Positions 17,826-27,986 of a DNA stretch of 64,000 nt are shown here, in pieces (position 1 is the stretch's first letter; each line of letters starts with the position of its first letter). The stretch is from an uncultured Lachnospiraceae bacterium (GTDB taxonomy: Bacteria > Bacillota > Clostridia > Lachnospirales > Lachnospiraceae). Location of the stretch: positions 62,001 through 126,000 of the forward strand of contig CADADA010000002.1 of assembly GCA_902786515.1 (NCBI GenBank). The letters run 5' to 3'. The position numbers were made by a program, and so were the translations under genes. Below the pieces are notes generated by a model. The model saw only the letters and a list, made by a program, of their open reading frames with translations, was not told where the DNA came from and ran no database searches.

Positions 17826-20800
17826 ATGTGGCTTATACCGGGTAAAACAAAAGTAAGTTTAGAGATATTCAAAGGAGTAGGAATCATAGATATTCTTATG
17901 TGTATCTTTTCGGGTATACTACTGCTTTTATTAGTCATATCCAATTTGCCTTTTGTAACTAAAGTTGTTTTGGCGTCTATAATAGCTGTTATTACGATTT
18001 TATTAATCATTAGAATTGATGATGAGCCAAACTATGTGTTTTTTCTGCATATTCTCAAATATTTTGAGTATTCAAGGCATTATCTGCGTGCACAGTCAGA
18101 CCGTCAGCTTGTCTTAAAGGTCAGTGATGGTGAAAAAGAATCTGCTCTATATGCGGCGTTTGAGGAAAATAATTATAGAGAAGAGACAAAAGAACAGCGA
18201 AAAGCCAGATTAAAGGCTGAAAAAAAAGAGTACAAAGAAGACAATTTAAGACTCAAGAGTAAGGATATTACAAAAGAGGAATCAGATGCCATATGGCTTA
18301 AGAGAGCACAGCAGAGTGCTGCAAGAAAGAAAGCAAAAAAAGAATTAAAAGATTCGCAGGCTGACTGGGGTGATATGGCTGATATCATAAGTTTTACGGG
18401 AATTAAGGACGATTTTATTGAATTTGGAGGAGAGTACTTTGGTGCGGTTATTGAGATTCCACAGGTAGAGTTCCGTTTTTTCGGAAAGTACAGAAGGGCT
18501 AATACCATACAGAACGGTATTGGTGCGGTCTTAGGCATGATTCATCAGGATTATGCGGCAAACATCATTAAAATTGAGAGACCTGTACATTATGAAAAAT
18601 ATGTGGAAAATGAACATAAAAAAATAGATGACTTAAAGAAATCTTTTGAAAACGGCATGATTAGCGAAGGAGAATTTAAGTCAAGAGTAGCTATTGTTTT
18701 GGATAGAATCAATGAATTACAAAATTACATAGATGAAGATAAGGTAATTGTACCTTATTTTTATCTTGTTTTATACGATTCAGATAGAAAACAGCTTGAA
18801 AACAGTGTTTCAACAGCAATGGACAGTCTTATAAGAGGTGAGATGAAACCAAAGCGTCTTAAGTCAAAAGAAATAGCCGTTTTTCTAAAGTATACAAATC
18901 AGTTGGATTTTGACGAAGACGAGATTGATAAGATTGCGCCTGAGGATTATGCAACATGGGCTATGCCGGATCAGCTCGATGTACGTGTAAGGTCTGTAGA
19001 GATAAACAAAATAGTTTCTTATACAATGAGAGTTATCAGTTATTCTATGCTGGTGGATGATGCATGGATGGCAAGTGTTATGTCGATACCGGCTACTAAA
19101 TGTGTAGTTAAATGTAAGCCAATGGACAGACAGAAAGCTATAAGAAACATAGACAAGTCTCTTTCAGAGTTAAGAGCGCAGTATATGTCCACAAGCGTAG
19201 ATTCTAAATTATTAGAATTACAGTCACATATTGATTCGTTGGGAGGACTTCTTAATACTCTTCAGGGAGACAACGAGACTTTGTTGGAAATGAACTTTTA
19301 TGTGACAGCCTATGATATAGTGACGACTAATCTTTCGCAGGGTGAAGGTCATAACATCAAATCTAATCTTCCTAATATTTCTAATATGAAGAAGACTATT
19401 AAAAGAATGTACCGCGAGAATAACATGAAGCTTACGGGACAGGATTTTGAACAACTTCAGGCATTTTTAGCTTCACAGGTAAGTGGTTATGATCCTTTTG
19501 CGAAGAGAGGAAGAGGAGTGCCGAGCAGTTCTATTGCAGCCGGATATCCGTGGGTATTTGCAAATCTTTCGGATGAAAAAGGAATTAAACTGGGAAGCAG
19601 TGACGGTGTCCCTGTATTTATAGATTTCTTTAGACGTGATAGTGAGAGAGTAAATTCTAACATGGTAATAGTTGGTAAGTCAGGTTCAGGTAAATCTTAT
19701 GCAACCAAGAGTCTTTTGACAAATCTTGCGGCAGATGACTCTAAGATATTTATTCTTGACCCGGAAAATGAGTATACGGAAATGGCACAGAATCTTCATG
19801 GAAAATTTATAAATGTTGGTAATGCAATCTATGGAAGATTAAATCCGTTCCACATTATTACTGCGCTTGATGATGATGACACTGATGAGGGAAGTGTTGC
19901 AGGAAGTTATTCTACACATTTACAGTTTTTAGAAGAATTTTTTAAGCAGATTCTGCCTGATTGCGATAAGGATGCGATGGAATATCTCAATCTTATTATT
20001 GATAGAATGTATACCAATATGGGGATTACGCCGGAAACGGATTTGTCAAAGCTAAAGCCTGATGATTATCCGATATTTGACGATTTATATGATGCGATAT
20101 TACAGGAATTTCAACAGACTGATAATGAGTATATCAGGACAATGTTAAGAACATTGATGAACTATATTGCAAAGTTTTCTACCGGAGGAAGAAATGCTAA
20201 TATTTGGAATGGTCCGTCTACAATCACTACAGAGGAAAATTTCTGTGTATTCAATTTTCAGAGTCTTCTTGCAAACAGAAACGGACTTATTGCCAATGCA
20301 CAGATGCTTTTGGTATTGAAATACATTGATAATGAGATTATCAAGAACAGAGATTATAATACAAAATTTAAGATGAATCGTAAGATTATCGTAGTAATTG
20401 ATGAGGCTCATGTTTTTATCGATTCTAAGTTTCCGGTGGCCTTGGATTTTATGTTCCAATTGGCAAAGCGTATTAGAAAATACAACGGTATGCAGATTGT
20501 TATCACGCAGAATATTAAGGACTTTGTTGGAAGTGAAGAACTTGCCAGAAAGTCAACGGCTATCATTAATGCGTGTCAGTATAGTTTTATTTTCTCGCTG
20601 GCACCAAATGATATGGATGATTTGTGCAAGCTATATGAAAAAGCCGGCGGTATCAATGAGGCAGAGCAGGAGCAGATTATTACAGCTGGCAGAGGCCAGG
20701 TGTTTACAGTAACAGGTCCGTCAAGCAGATCTTCGTTTAAGATTGAAGTGCCTGAAGATGTCGTGGCTCTCTTTTCAGACAGGGAGTATGAGGGAACGCA

Positions 20801-21758
20801 TTTTGTTGGTGAAGAAGGGGAGGATGTATGGGAGCGTTTTGTAGGTGAAAGCAGGGAAAAGCATGAATTAAGCAGGATGCAAAAGAAGACGGAAGATATT
20901 GAAAAAGAGGAGGAAGATAACCGCAGGTCATTTGTAACATTTGAAGAATTTTCAGAAGATGAATATGAGGAATATGAAAATAATATAAAACCTTATGATA
21001 AGAAAAGTACAGGCATTGAGTTTGAGACAGTTGATGAGAATGAATACGACTATGACGAAAATATGGATTTGTATTCAGATGAAGAGGATGAGAATGAGCT
21101 TGTAACACAATACAGTGAGCCTGCGAAGGCAGAGACTGTACAAGGAGACAGCAATGTAGAAAAAATGCTTACACAGTTACTTGGAACCTTTAGTCATGAT
21201 ACGATGTTGTCAGAGATTCAAAGAACAGTAGAATCAGAGGTTGAAAGGCGTGTCAGGGATGTACTCGATGATATCATACCTGAAGGTATAGGATTTAAAA
21301 GAAATGATAATGAATCATTAACAGGCGAGGACTTTGAAGAAGAGTATGAAAATGAAGACTTTGAGGAAGAGTACGAAAACGAAGACTTTGAAGAAGAGTA
21401 CGAAAACGAAGACTTTGAAGAAGAGTACGAAAATGAAGACTTCAATGAAGAGTATGAAAACGAAGGTTTCGATGAATTATTTGCAAATGAATACCTTGGT
21501 GAAAAAGATGAGGATGTTTTACCGGAAGATGAATTGGATATCAAACTCACAGAGGATGAGCCTGAGAAAGACAATACAGATTTTGAATCAGACGAGCTTC
21601 CTACCGGAGCAATTGATATTATGGCTATACTTCGTGCAGAAGCAGAGAAGATTGGAACAACTTCAAATATTGAGCAGATGGAATTGTATGATGAGAGTGT
21701 AATTGATATTACTATTGAAGATTTGGCACTCTATATTAAAAATACAAATGCATATTAA
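17826..21758 (+). CDS. virB4: VirB3-VirB4 fusion ATPase with acidic repeat tail
   Basis: A 1310-residue T4SS energy ATPase. Residues 1-70 contain two closely spaced membrane helices followed by a short loop, matching the PrgI/VirB3-type small subunit fused to VirB4. The VirB4 N-domain runs to about 600, Walker A (VIVGKSGSGKSYATK) is near 615, and Walker B with its surroundings (VVIDEAHVFIDSKF, then QIVITQNIKDF) is near 857. After the ATPase core, from about residue 1000, comes an acidic extension with a 9-residue repeat EDFEEEYEN at about 1168-1221. Typical VirB4 proteins are 600-850 residues, so about 300 residues are an added tail. AGGAGG precedes ATG 17826. Confidence 0.95.
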   Translation: MWLIPGKTKVSLEIFKGVGIIDILMCIFSGILLLLLVISNLPFVTKVVLASIIAVITILLIIRIDDEPNYVFFLHILKYFEYSRHYLRAQSDRQLVLKVSDGEKESALYAAFEENNYREETKEQRKARLKAEKKEYKEDNLRLKSKDITKEESDAIWLKRAQQSAARKKAKKELKDSQADWGDMADIISFTGIKDDFIEFGGEYFGAVIEIPQVEFRFFGKYRRANTIQNGIGAVLGMIHQDYAANIIKIERPVHYEKYVENEHKKIDDLKKSFENGMISEGEFKSRVAIVLDRINELQNYIDEDKVIVPYFYLVLYDSDRKQLENSVSTAMDSLIRGEMKPKRLKSKEIAVFLKYTNQLDFDEDEIDKIAPEDYATWAMPDQLDVRVRSVEINKIVSYTMRVISYSMLVDDAWMASVMSIPATKCVVKCKPMDRQKAIRNIDKSLSELRAQYMSTSVDSKLLELQSHIDSLGGLLNTLQGDNETLLEMNFYVTAYDIVTTNLSQGEGHNIKSNLPNISNMKKTIKRMYRENNMKLTGQDFEQLQAFLASQVSGYDPFAKRGRGVPSSSIAAGYPWVFANLSDEKGIKLGSSDGVPVFIDFFRRDSERVNSNMVIVGKSGSGKSYATKSLLTNLAADDSKIFILDPENEYTEMAQNLHGKFINVGNAIYGRLNPFHIITALDDDDTDEGSVAGSYSTHLQFLEEFFKQILPDCDKDAMEYLNLIIDRMYTNMGITPETDLSKLKPDDYPIFDDLYDAILQEFQQTDNEYIRTMLRTLMNYIAKFSTGGRNANIWNGPSTITTEENFCVFNFQSLLANRNGLIANAQMLLVLKYIDNEIIKNRDYNTKFKMNRKIIVVIDEAHVFIDSKFPVALDFMFQLAKRIRKYNGMQIVITQNIKDFVGSEELARKSTAIINACQYSFIFSLAPNDMDDLCKLYEKAGGINEAEQEQIITAGRGQVFTVTGPSSRSSFKIEVPEDVVALFSDREYEGTHFVGEEGEDVWERFVGESREKHELSRMQKKTEDIEKEEEDNRRSFVTFEEFSEDEYEEYENNIKPYDKKSTGIEFETVDENEYDYDENMDLYSDEEDENELVTQYSEPAKAETVQGDSNVEKMLTQLLGTFSHDTMLSEIQRTVESEVERRVRDVLDDIIPEGIGFKRNDNESLTGEDFEEEYENEDFEEEYENEDFEEEYENEDFEEEYENEDFNEEYENEGFDELFANEYLGEKDEDVLPEDELDIKLTEDEPEKDNTDFESDELPTGAIDIMAILRAEAEKIGTTSNIEQMELYDESVIDITIEDLALYIKNTNAY
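21327..21488 (+). repeat. 27-bp in-frame tandem repeats encoding acidic 9-mers in the VirB4 tail
   Basis: Six consecutive 27-bp units encode EDFEEEYEN four times, then EDFNEEYEN and EGFDELFAN. The copies decay towards the 3' end. Confidence 0.92.
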
Positions 21759-21778
21759 GTAAAAGGAGTGAATATAAC

Positions 21779-22078
21779 ATGAAAATGAAATTGATTAACA
21801 GACAAAATGAAGGAGAAATATTGATAGAGGGAAGACTTGATTCTAATTCAGCTTCAGAGGCTGAAAAGATAATTCTTGAGACAACAGAGAAATTCGATAA
21901 ACTGATATTAAATATGGAAAAGCTGGAGTATATTTCAAGTGCAGGGCTTAGAGTGTTAAAAAAGACGCATATGGCAATGAATAAAAAAGAGGGAACGCTG
22001 CTTTTGAAAAATGTTAACAGTATGGTAATGGAAGTGTTTGAAATGACGGGATTTGCAGGGTTATTGCACTTTGAATAA
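21779..22078 (+). CDS. STAS-domain anti-sigma factor antagonist (SpoIIAA/RsbV-like)
   Basis: A 99-residue single STAS domain. The signature YISSAGLRVLKK (about residues 59-70) carries the serine that family members have phosphorylated by GHKL kinases and dephosphorylated by PP2C phosphatases. Candidate partners in the locus are the GHKL proteins (1-372, 29907-30350) and the SpoIIE-type phosphatase (1261-2844). It lies 20 bp after the VirB4 gene and 32 bp before the giant surface protein gene, so it is co-transcribed with the secretion genes. No sigma factor is encoded in the window, so the final target may be another protein. Confidence 0.92.
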   Translation: MKMKLINRQNEGEILIEGRLDSNSASEAEKIILETTEKFDKLILNMEKLEYISSAGLRVLKKTHMAMNKKEGTLLLKNVNSMVMEVFEMTGFAGLLHFE

Positions 22079-22110
22079 AAAAATGTAAATATCCGGGAAA
22101 GGAGTGAAAT

Positions 22111-25100
22111 ATGTTGGAAGATAAAAAAAGAATGAAACATTTCATTGTTATAACGTTTTTATTTTGGTTTGTTTTGATGCTTTTTTACAACGTCAGAGCG
22201 AGTGCGGATGAATATGACTATAAGTATGCATTAGTTGTGTCTACCGGTGAAGAAGACGGTGAAGATATAGGTATGTTCATTGTGACATATAAAGATACAG
22301 ACGGAAATACCAGAAAGCAGTATATTAATCCAAATGATGGCGATTATACAGATTCACTGTCATTTGCTGCAAAAAAAGGTGTTCAGTCAGATAGGAGAAA
22401 TAACGTAAAAACATACCTCGGATACAAATATGCGACATGGGATAATAACAGCTTTAGTAATGAAAAACCTATGAGACCATATTCAAGCGATACATATCTG
22501 GTTGATTTTTACTATAAGGTAGATAGTGTCATAAGAGTCGATGCAGTTACATCAAGAAAAACTGCGAATCTGGCAAAGTGGAGTTGTACGGATATCAGAG
22601 TATATAAAGTAAAAAAAGTTAACGGTTTAAAAATGTACGGATTTATATCTGAAAAATACTATGTTGATTTTACGGGAACATTGCTTGCAAGACTTGAGTT
22701 TAATACAAGTAGTCATTCAAGAACATTGTCAACAGAAAGTGAAAGTGACAAAGTATTCAAGTTTGGTTCAGATTATGTTGATGGTTGTAAATTAGTGACG
22801 GATAAATCATCTTTTTCAGGTGATATGAAAAACTATGATGCTTCAAAACAAGATTTAATCTATTTTTACACAGAAATTGCAGATCAATATGGAGCAGGAA
22901 TAGAGGCTTTTACAAATTATTCTAAAAAAGAAATTAAAAGCATGTATTTACCTGAAGTGTTAAATTATACAGTGACGTATAGAGATACTTTTGGAGCGAT
23001 AAGGAAAGTAACATTGCCAGTTATAACTAGTTCTGTGGGTTATGCGATGGAAAGCGGAGTACCTGCGACAACGAAACCGGTCGACATAGCAGGCCAGGGT
23101 GAAGAAATTGCTTTTGCAGGTGTTTTGCCTGATTATGCAGAACTTATAAGCGAAGATGGAATCAAGGTCGAATATGGAACAGATGCAGTGAAAAATGCTG
23201 GTCTTTCAGATAATGGAAGCGGAGCAACAAGCAGCCATTCAAACCTCATAAATAAAATTCAGAATAATTTTGATGCAATGTCAGTGTGGAATGTAACTGT
23301 ATATAATGGTGGAAGTAACAGCAGACAGATATATTCAGTGGAAGATAATACTATCTTAAGGACAAGTGTTCCGGGAGATTTAAAGCTGATAGCTTATCAT
23401 CCGGCAGATAGTGCGAGTGGAATTGAGTTTGGCAATACTGTAAGTCCATTTAATTCAACACGTAGTCTTAAGAGAGGTAGTGTAAAGTATAAGCCAAATT
23501 ATAGTGGCGAGAAACGCTATCTTGTTGTTATAGGAACACATAATTCAAATGAAGGTGCTACTGATGCAGAGATTATGATGCGTCTGAACTATGTTTCAAC
23601 AATGGGACCGTCAAAATCAACCAATGAGGTTAGTTTAAAGACGCAGGTTGAAAACTTTTATGGATATTGGCCGGATACGTCAGGAAATGATGCGGCATAC
23701 AGAGTGAGTGTATCAAGGGGGATGAAGGCATACTGCTATGTAACAGTACCCGATTTGTCATATTTTACAGGCGTGACATTTACATTGGATGAAACTATGC
23801 AGGATAATTGGCAGTTATCAAGTTTTGATATCTACGAGATTAAGGATGCTGACAGTGTAAGTTACAGAAAAGCAAAGTGGATAGATGAGACTAAATATGG
23901 GAAAACAAATGTCAATATGTTATACTACAGAACAATTGACGGAAAAGAGATATCTATGCAGAATGATTTATCTGATGAAATGGACTCAATTATGCATAGA
24001 ACTGATATGGACATACTGTTTACGGAAAATCAGCCTTCGAAAACAATAGAGTTTATTAGTAGTACGGTTACAGAGGAGGAAAAATACGACTGGATAACAA
24101 ATAACTACTACAATATGTCATACGACATGGCACAACAGAATATACTTTTTGGAAAAAAATCACAGTCATATGAGGTTACGGTTAATGTTTCAGCGGATAA
24201 AGAAATCTCAGGACCTAACGGCGATACGGGCTCGGCAAACTACTTTTACTTCCAGCTGATTTTTGAAAATGGTGCGAGTGCTTATGTTCAGGCTAATCAG
24301 CAGTTAGCTTCCGATAGTTTCCGTTCAGGGATAGGAGAAGTATTTACTATTTCAACGAACAGAGATTATGGAAATCTGACAGCAATTAATATTATTCCTG
24401 ATCAGAGTACCTCCGAGGCATCGCCTTATGATAAGCTGATGATTGATACTATAGATGTTAAAAGTAAGACAAATACGGGACTTGACTTCGTATGGACTTT
24501 TGATGTCTATGACTGGATAGGAATTGATTATGTGGAAGCATCACAGAATGATTCAACAACTACAAAGGTTTCACGTACAGCAGGTGAAATTACAAAGACT
24601 TACTATCAGCCGAGAACATCTAGAAGTGCCTCGTTACTGTTTACAGCAGGAACAGGTGAATTGGCTAATGATGTACAGTTTTATGGTAAGGTTAAAGGAA
24701 AACTTAACTATAAGGACAGGAAGGGAGACGACCAGCACAAGGAATTTGATATCGTGCAATCAATGTATGATTTTGATTCAAAGCCATATAAGAAAGTCAA
24801 TGACAGCGTGGTAAGTGATACAGATTTGATGTTCAGGGCAGGACGTTATGACAGATTTTTGTTGAGCGTTCCGGATATTAGTTCAATAACATCTCTGGAT
24901 ATATATGCAAGAGCAGTTGGAAGTAATTCATCATGGAATCTTAACAGCATGGCAGTTCAACTGGTTGGCGAGGATAAAGGACGTACAATTAATGAATATG
25001 ATGAATATGTATTAAATGGAAATATTATGGATATTGCAACTTCTTCTGACAGTTTGCCTGAAAAACTGGACTGTGTGGAAAATGCAGATGTACATAAAGA

Positions 25101-27852
25101 AATCATGTTTAATGTGGAGATGAGTGGTTTGATTACGGATGATGATGATATGAATCCATATTCGATATCACGTCTGCCACAATCAGAAAATGATTCATTA
25201 AATGTATTTGTCTTTATGAAAGACGAAAATGGTGACTTAAGTAAAGTTACCATGGATTCGACTATATATTACAGAGTAGCAGGCGGTACAAGTATGGAGG
25301 TACCTCAACGCCTTCGTTATGCCAAGGTTATGCAAAATAATGTGACAAAACAGATATACTATTATAAGGGACTTGGAGCTGCAAAGCTTGACATGCTTTC
25401 TTCTATTTACCTTAAATCAGGAGAAGCAGATAATCCGGTTATGGTTGATTATGCTATTATACAGAGGGTAAGATCGGGTGTAATAATAGATACCTATAAG
25501 GTTGATTTCAATGTAGATGTAAGATATAGTTCGAAAGAAGATATTTACAGCTCGGATAAGAGTTCAGGTGAAAGTCAGGTCGTTACATTGCAGCTTGGTT
25601 CACAGACAAGTACAGGTGTATTGACACCTGAAAAATATGACCTTGCGGTTGCTCTTCAATATAAGACAACAAGTGATCCTATAGGTAATGTATATGAATC
25701 GCCGTATGTTTATCTGTCAGACAGTGAAATCTATAGAATCAAAGCAGGACAGACAGTAGATTTTACCTTTAATGAAAAATATGTGAAGGAGATTACCGGA
25801 ATAAGAGTAGCGGCCGTAGGTGGTCTGATGGCAAATGTTACGGGTGGTACCATTGCAGAATACACGCTGACAGGAGGTACGGAAGAAACTGAGACAACAA
25901 GAACATTAAATAAATGGTCAAGTATAGATAATAATCTGGTTATACAAAACCGTGCTATGCCGATGTCAGTGACAAGTACAAAAACAGGTTCTTCAGATAC
26001 TATAATTCCGGTTGAATTTGTATTTGATACGGCAACGGCAGATTTGCTTGATAATCCGGGACATACCGGACCAATTTACATGAAGGTAGATTACAAAAAT
26101 TATACCAATGAAGATAAGGAATATGTGATTACAGATATCAATGATGCATTGGTATATGAAAAAAATGCTGAAGGATTGATGGCAACAGGAACGTTCGCTG
26201 AAGGTGGAAGTGCAAAGGTTCGATTCCTGTTAAAAGATGTTAAAACGATTGAAAACGTTACGTTACGTCCATATGATTCAGATGATGCAAATGTAGCAAC
26301 ATGGGGATTGAAAAAAATGGCGCTGACTTACGGTGAGGAGATTACCGGACTTAAGAGTATGTCACAAGCAGTAAACAGACTGCTTACAGAGACGGAATTT
26401 AAGAAGATTAATACAAAGAATATTCTTATTACAGCAAAAGCTCAATCTTCTGAAGATGATACAATTGTGGCAGAGACAAACAGTGCAGGTGAGCCGGCAT
26501 CAATCGGTATTGCAAACGATGGTTATATTAGCCTGACTATTGGTGTAAGCGGCTCGACAGCAGGTTGGAAATATCGTGTTGTAAGAGAAGCGGATGGGGC
26601 AGATGTATCTAATGCAGATGAGTACTTTAAAAAGCAGGATGATTTCAAGGCAACATTTGAACCGCCGGCAAACAGAACATCAGCACCGGTAACTTATCGT
26701 ATAGAAATCATATCAAACGATAGTGAAGATTGTATGGCAACTGTTAAGGTTGTATCAGCAGTAGCTTCCCCGGTTTCGATAAAAGCTAAGGCGACTGTCA
26801 CTCCGAAGCTCATATATGAGCGTGAAGGAGCAATAAAATACAATGAAAATAATGTATCTTACTCAGAAGAATCATTAAGTGGGGAACAGGCAGCGCTGAC
26901 GGTTGCATCAGGGGATGTTATAGATTTTGAAGTAGAGATAGAAAACTCATCAAAAGGATGGAGTTATCAGGCGCAAAAATTAGTTAATGGCTCGGTTTCT
27001 TCTGATGTGACAGGTAACTTTGCAAAGAAGGATGAAAAAACCGGAACCTTTACAGTGCCGAATGATAGTGAAACAAAATACGGGTTTAGCTCATATACGT
27101 ACAAAATAACTATTATCTCAGATAGTGATGCAAGTGTAAAAGCGGAGTTTGTGCTATCAGTTATAAATGCGAGCATTGAGATATCTGCAATTGTGCAGTC
27201 GGTGAATGACAGACAGTTGGCAGTTTCTGCATATAGTAATGATGCTGAAGCAAGTTCTATTGGCATAAGCGGTGGAGATTCCTTAAAATTTAATATTCAA
27301 ATGGATGCATCAGGATTAGGCTGGAAATATGATGTAACCAGAGAAGTTAATGGAGCGGATGTTGAAAAATGTAATAATTGTTTTGCGAAAAAGAGTGAAA
27401 CAGAGGCTACATTTACACCACCGGGCAGCTATACTCAAGGTGAGGTTACTTATCGTGTAGAAATTATCTCTAATGAGGATGAAAACGTTAAGCTTGTAAT
27501 TAAAGTTGTAGTATTAATTGAAGAACCGCTAAAATTGCAAGTGGTACTTAAAGCAGGTATTTATGCCTTTAAAGGTGTAGCACCTGCTGAAGAGGAGCTG
27601 AATTTGGCAGCGGGAGAAAAAATTAATTTACAGGTTGCAACATCTAATCCGCAAGAAGGCGGGTGGAGTTATGCGGTTACAGAGATTATAGGCGATGCAG
27701 AAAAGGATGTGTCGGATAAGTTTCTAACGGATGGGTATTCATGTACGTTCACCATACCGAAGAATGCTGCATCGGGAACGATATATAAGATACGTTTATA
27801 TGTAAAAGACGATTATTCTCATGCTGTAGTATTTAATGTGAAAGTTAGGTAG
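22111..27852 (+). CDS. Giant secreted modular beta-sandwich protein (putative adhesin of the T4SS locus)
   Basis: A 1913-residue protein with a signal segment at about residues 10-32 (FLFWFVLMLFYNVRASA). The middle contains several related beta-rich modules recognisable by phrases such as YFTGVTFTLDETMQDNW, SSITSLDIYARAVGSNSSW and EITGIRVAAVGGLMANVTGG, resembling PLAT-like sandwiches. The last ~480 residues are four divergent copies of a ~110-residue domain with the core GWKYxVxREVNGADV and xTFTPPxxY, at about nt 26407-26760, 26770-27165, 27170-27520 and 27525-27849. There is no LPxTG motif or C-terminal membrane anchor. By analogy with PrgB-like surface proteins of Gram-positive T4SS operons it may mediate contact, but no homology to those is claimed. 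Confidence 0.88.
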   Translation: MLEDKKRMKHFIVITFLFWFVLMLFYNVRASADEYDYKYALVVSTGEEDGEDIGMFIVTYKDTDGNTRKQYINPNDGDYTDSLSFAAKKGVQSDRRNNVKTYLGYKYATWDNNSFSNEKPMRPYSSDTYLVDFYYKVDSVIRVDAVTSRKTANLAKWSCTDIRVYKVKKVNGLKMYGFISEKYYVDFTGTLLARLEFNTSSHSRTLSTESESDKVFKFGSDYVDGCKLVTDKSSFSGDMKNYDASKQDLIYFYTEIADQYGAGIEAFTNYSKKEIKSMYLPEVLNYTVTYRDTFGAIRKVTLPVITSSVGYAMESGVPATTKPVDIAGQGEEIAFAGVLPDYAELISEDGIKVEYGTDAVKNAGLSDNGSGATSSHSNLINKIQNNFDAMSVWNVTVYNGGSNSRQIYSVEDNTILRTSVPGDLKLIAYHPADSASGIEFGNTVSPFNSTRSLKRGSVKYKPNYSGEKRYLVVIGTHNSNEGATDAEIMMRLNYVSTMGPSKSTNEVSLKTQVENFYGYWPDTSGNDAAYRVSVSRGMKAYCYVTVPDLSYFTGVTFTLDETMQDNWQLSSFDIYEIKDADSVSYRKAKWIDETKYGKTNVNMLYYRTIDGKEISMQNDLSDEMDSIMHRTDMDILFTENQPSKTIEFISSTVTEEEKYDWITNNYYNMSYDMAQQNILFGKKSQSYEVTVNVSADKEISGPNGDTGSANYFYFQLIFENGASAYVQANQQLASDSFRSGIGEVFTISTNRDYGNLTAINIIPDQSTSEASPYDKLMIDTIDVKSKTNTGLDFVWTFDVYDWIGIDYVEASQNDSTTTKVSRTAGEITKTYYQPRTSRSASLLFTAGTGELANDVQFYGKVKGKLNYKDRKGDDQHKEFDIVQSMYDFDSKPYKKVNDSVVSDTDLMFRAGRYDRFLLSVPDISSITSLDIYARAVGSNSSWNLNSMAVQLVGEDKGRTINEYDEYVLNGNIMDIATSSDSLPEKLDCVENADVHKEIMFNVEMSGLITDDDDMNPYSISRLPQSENDSLNVFVFMKDENGDLSKVTMDSTIYYRVAGGTSMEVPQRLRYAKVMQNNVTKQIYYYKGLGAAKLDMLSSIYLKSGEADNPVMVDYAIIQRVRSGVIIDTYKVDFNVDVRYSSKEDIYSSDKSSGESQVVTLQLGSQTSTGVLTPEKYDLAVALQYKTTSDPIGNVYESPYVYLSDSEIYRIKAGQTVDFTFNEKYVKEITGIRVAAVGGLMANVTGGTIAEYTLTGGTEETETTRTLNKWSSIDNNLVIQNRAMPMSVTSTKTGSSDTIIPVEFVFDTATADLLDNPGHTGPIYMKVDYKNYTNEDKEYVITDINDALVYEKNAEGLMATGTFAEGGSAKVRFLLKDVKTIENVTLRPYDSDDANVATWGLKKMALTYGEEITGLKSMSQAVNRLLTETEFKKINTKNILITAKAQSSEDDTIVAETNSAGEPASIGIANDGYISLTIGVSGSTAGWKYRVVREADGADVSNADEYFKKQDDFKATFEPPANRTSAPVTYRIEIISNDSEDCMATVKVVSAVASPVSIKAKATVTPKLIYEREGAIKYNENNVSYSEESLSGEQAALTVASGDVIDFEVEIENSSKGWSYQAQKLVNGSVSSDVTGNFAKKDEKTGTFTVPNDSETKYGFSSYTYKITIISDSDASVKAEFVLSVINASIEISAIVQSVNDRQLAVSAYSNDAEASSIGISGGDSLKFNIQMDASGLGWKYDVTREVNGADVEKCNNCFAKKSETEATFTPPGSYTQGEVTYRVEIISNEDENVKLVIKVVVLIEEPLKLQVVLKAGIYAFKGVAPAEEELNLAAGEKINLQVATSNPQEGGWSYAVTEIIGDAEKDVSDKFLTDGYSCTFTIPKNAASGTIYKIRLYVKDDYSHAVVFNVKVR

Positions 27853-27874
27853 AACCGTAGTAAATCATATAATA

Positions 27875-27911
27875 AAGGAACTGTCCTTAATGGGTTTAGG
27901 AACAGTTCCTT
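27875..27911 (+). terminator. Hairpin terminator at end of the T4SS structural operon
   Basis: AAGGAACTGT (27875-27884) pairs with ACAGTTCCTT (27902-27911), extended by CC/GG, with a 12-base loop. The T-run is poor, so termination may be partial. The next promoter begins 8 bp later. Confidence 0.75.
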
Positions 27912-27918
27912 GATATAT

Positions 27919-27954
27919 ATTGTCATATATTTGTCATAATATACGATATACAAT
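27919..27954 (+). promoter_or_regulatory. Operator-promoter 5, in front of the response regulator gene (probable autoregulation)
   Basis: ATTGTCA at 27919-27925 and TTTGTCA at 27930-27936 (11-bp period) are followed after 12 bp by TACAAT at 27949-27954. Neither TTGTCA copy can serve as a normal -35 because the distances to the -10 are 23 and 12 bp. Confidence 0.85.
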
Positions 27955-27986
27955 AAAATTGCTTAGTTAATTATGAGGAGAAGAAT

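Noticed and set aside
21218..21574. 118-codon reading frame on the - strand
   Set aside because: It is the antisense of the acidic repeat tail of VirB4; its Ser/Phe-rich repeat is an artefact.
11690..21758. Integrative conjugative element
   Set aside because: No relaxase, integrase, excisionase, origin-of-transfer-like site or flanking repeats were seen; kept only as an alternative pending upstream sequence.
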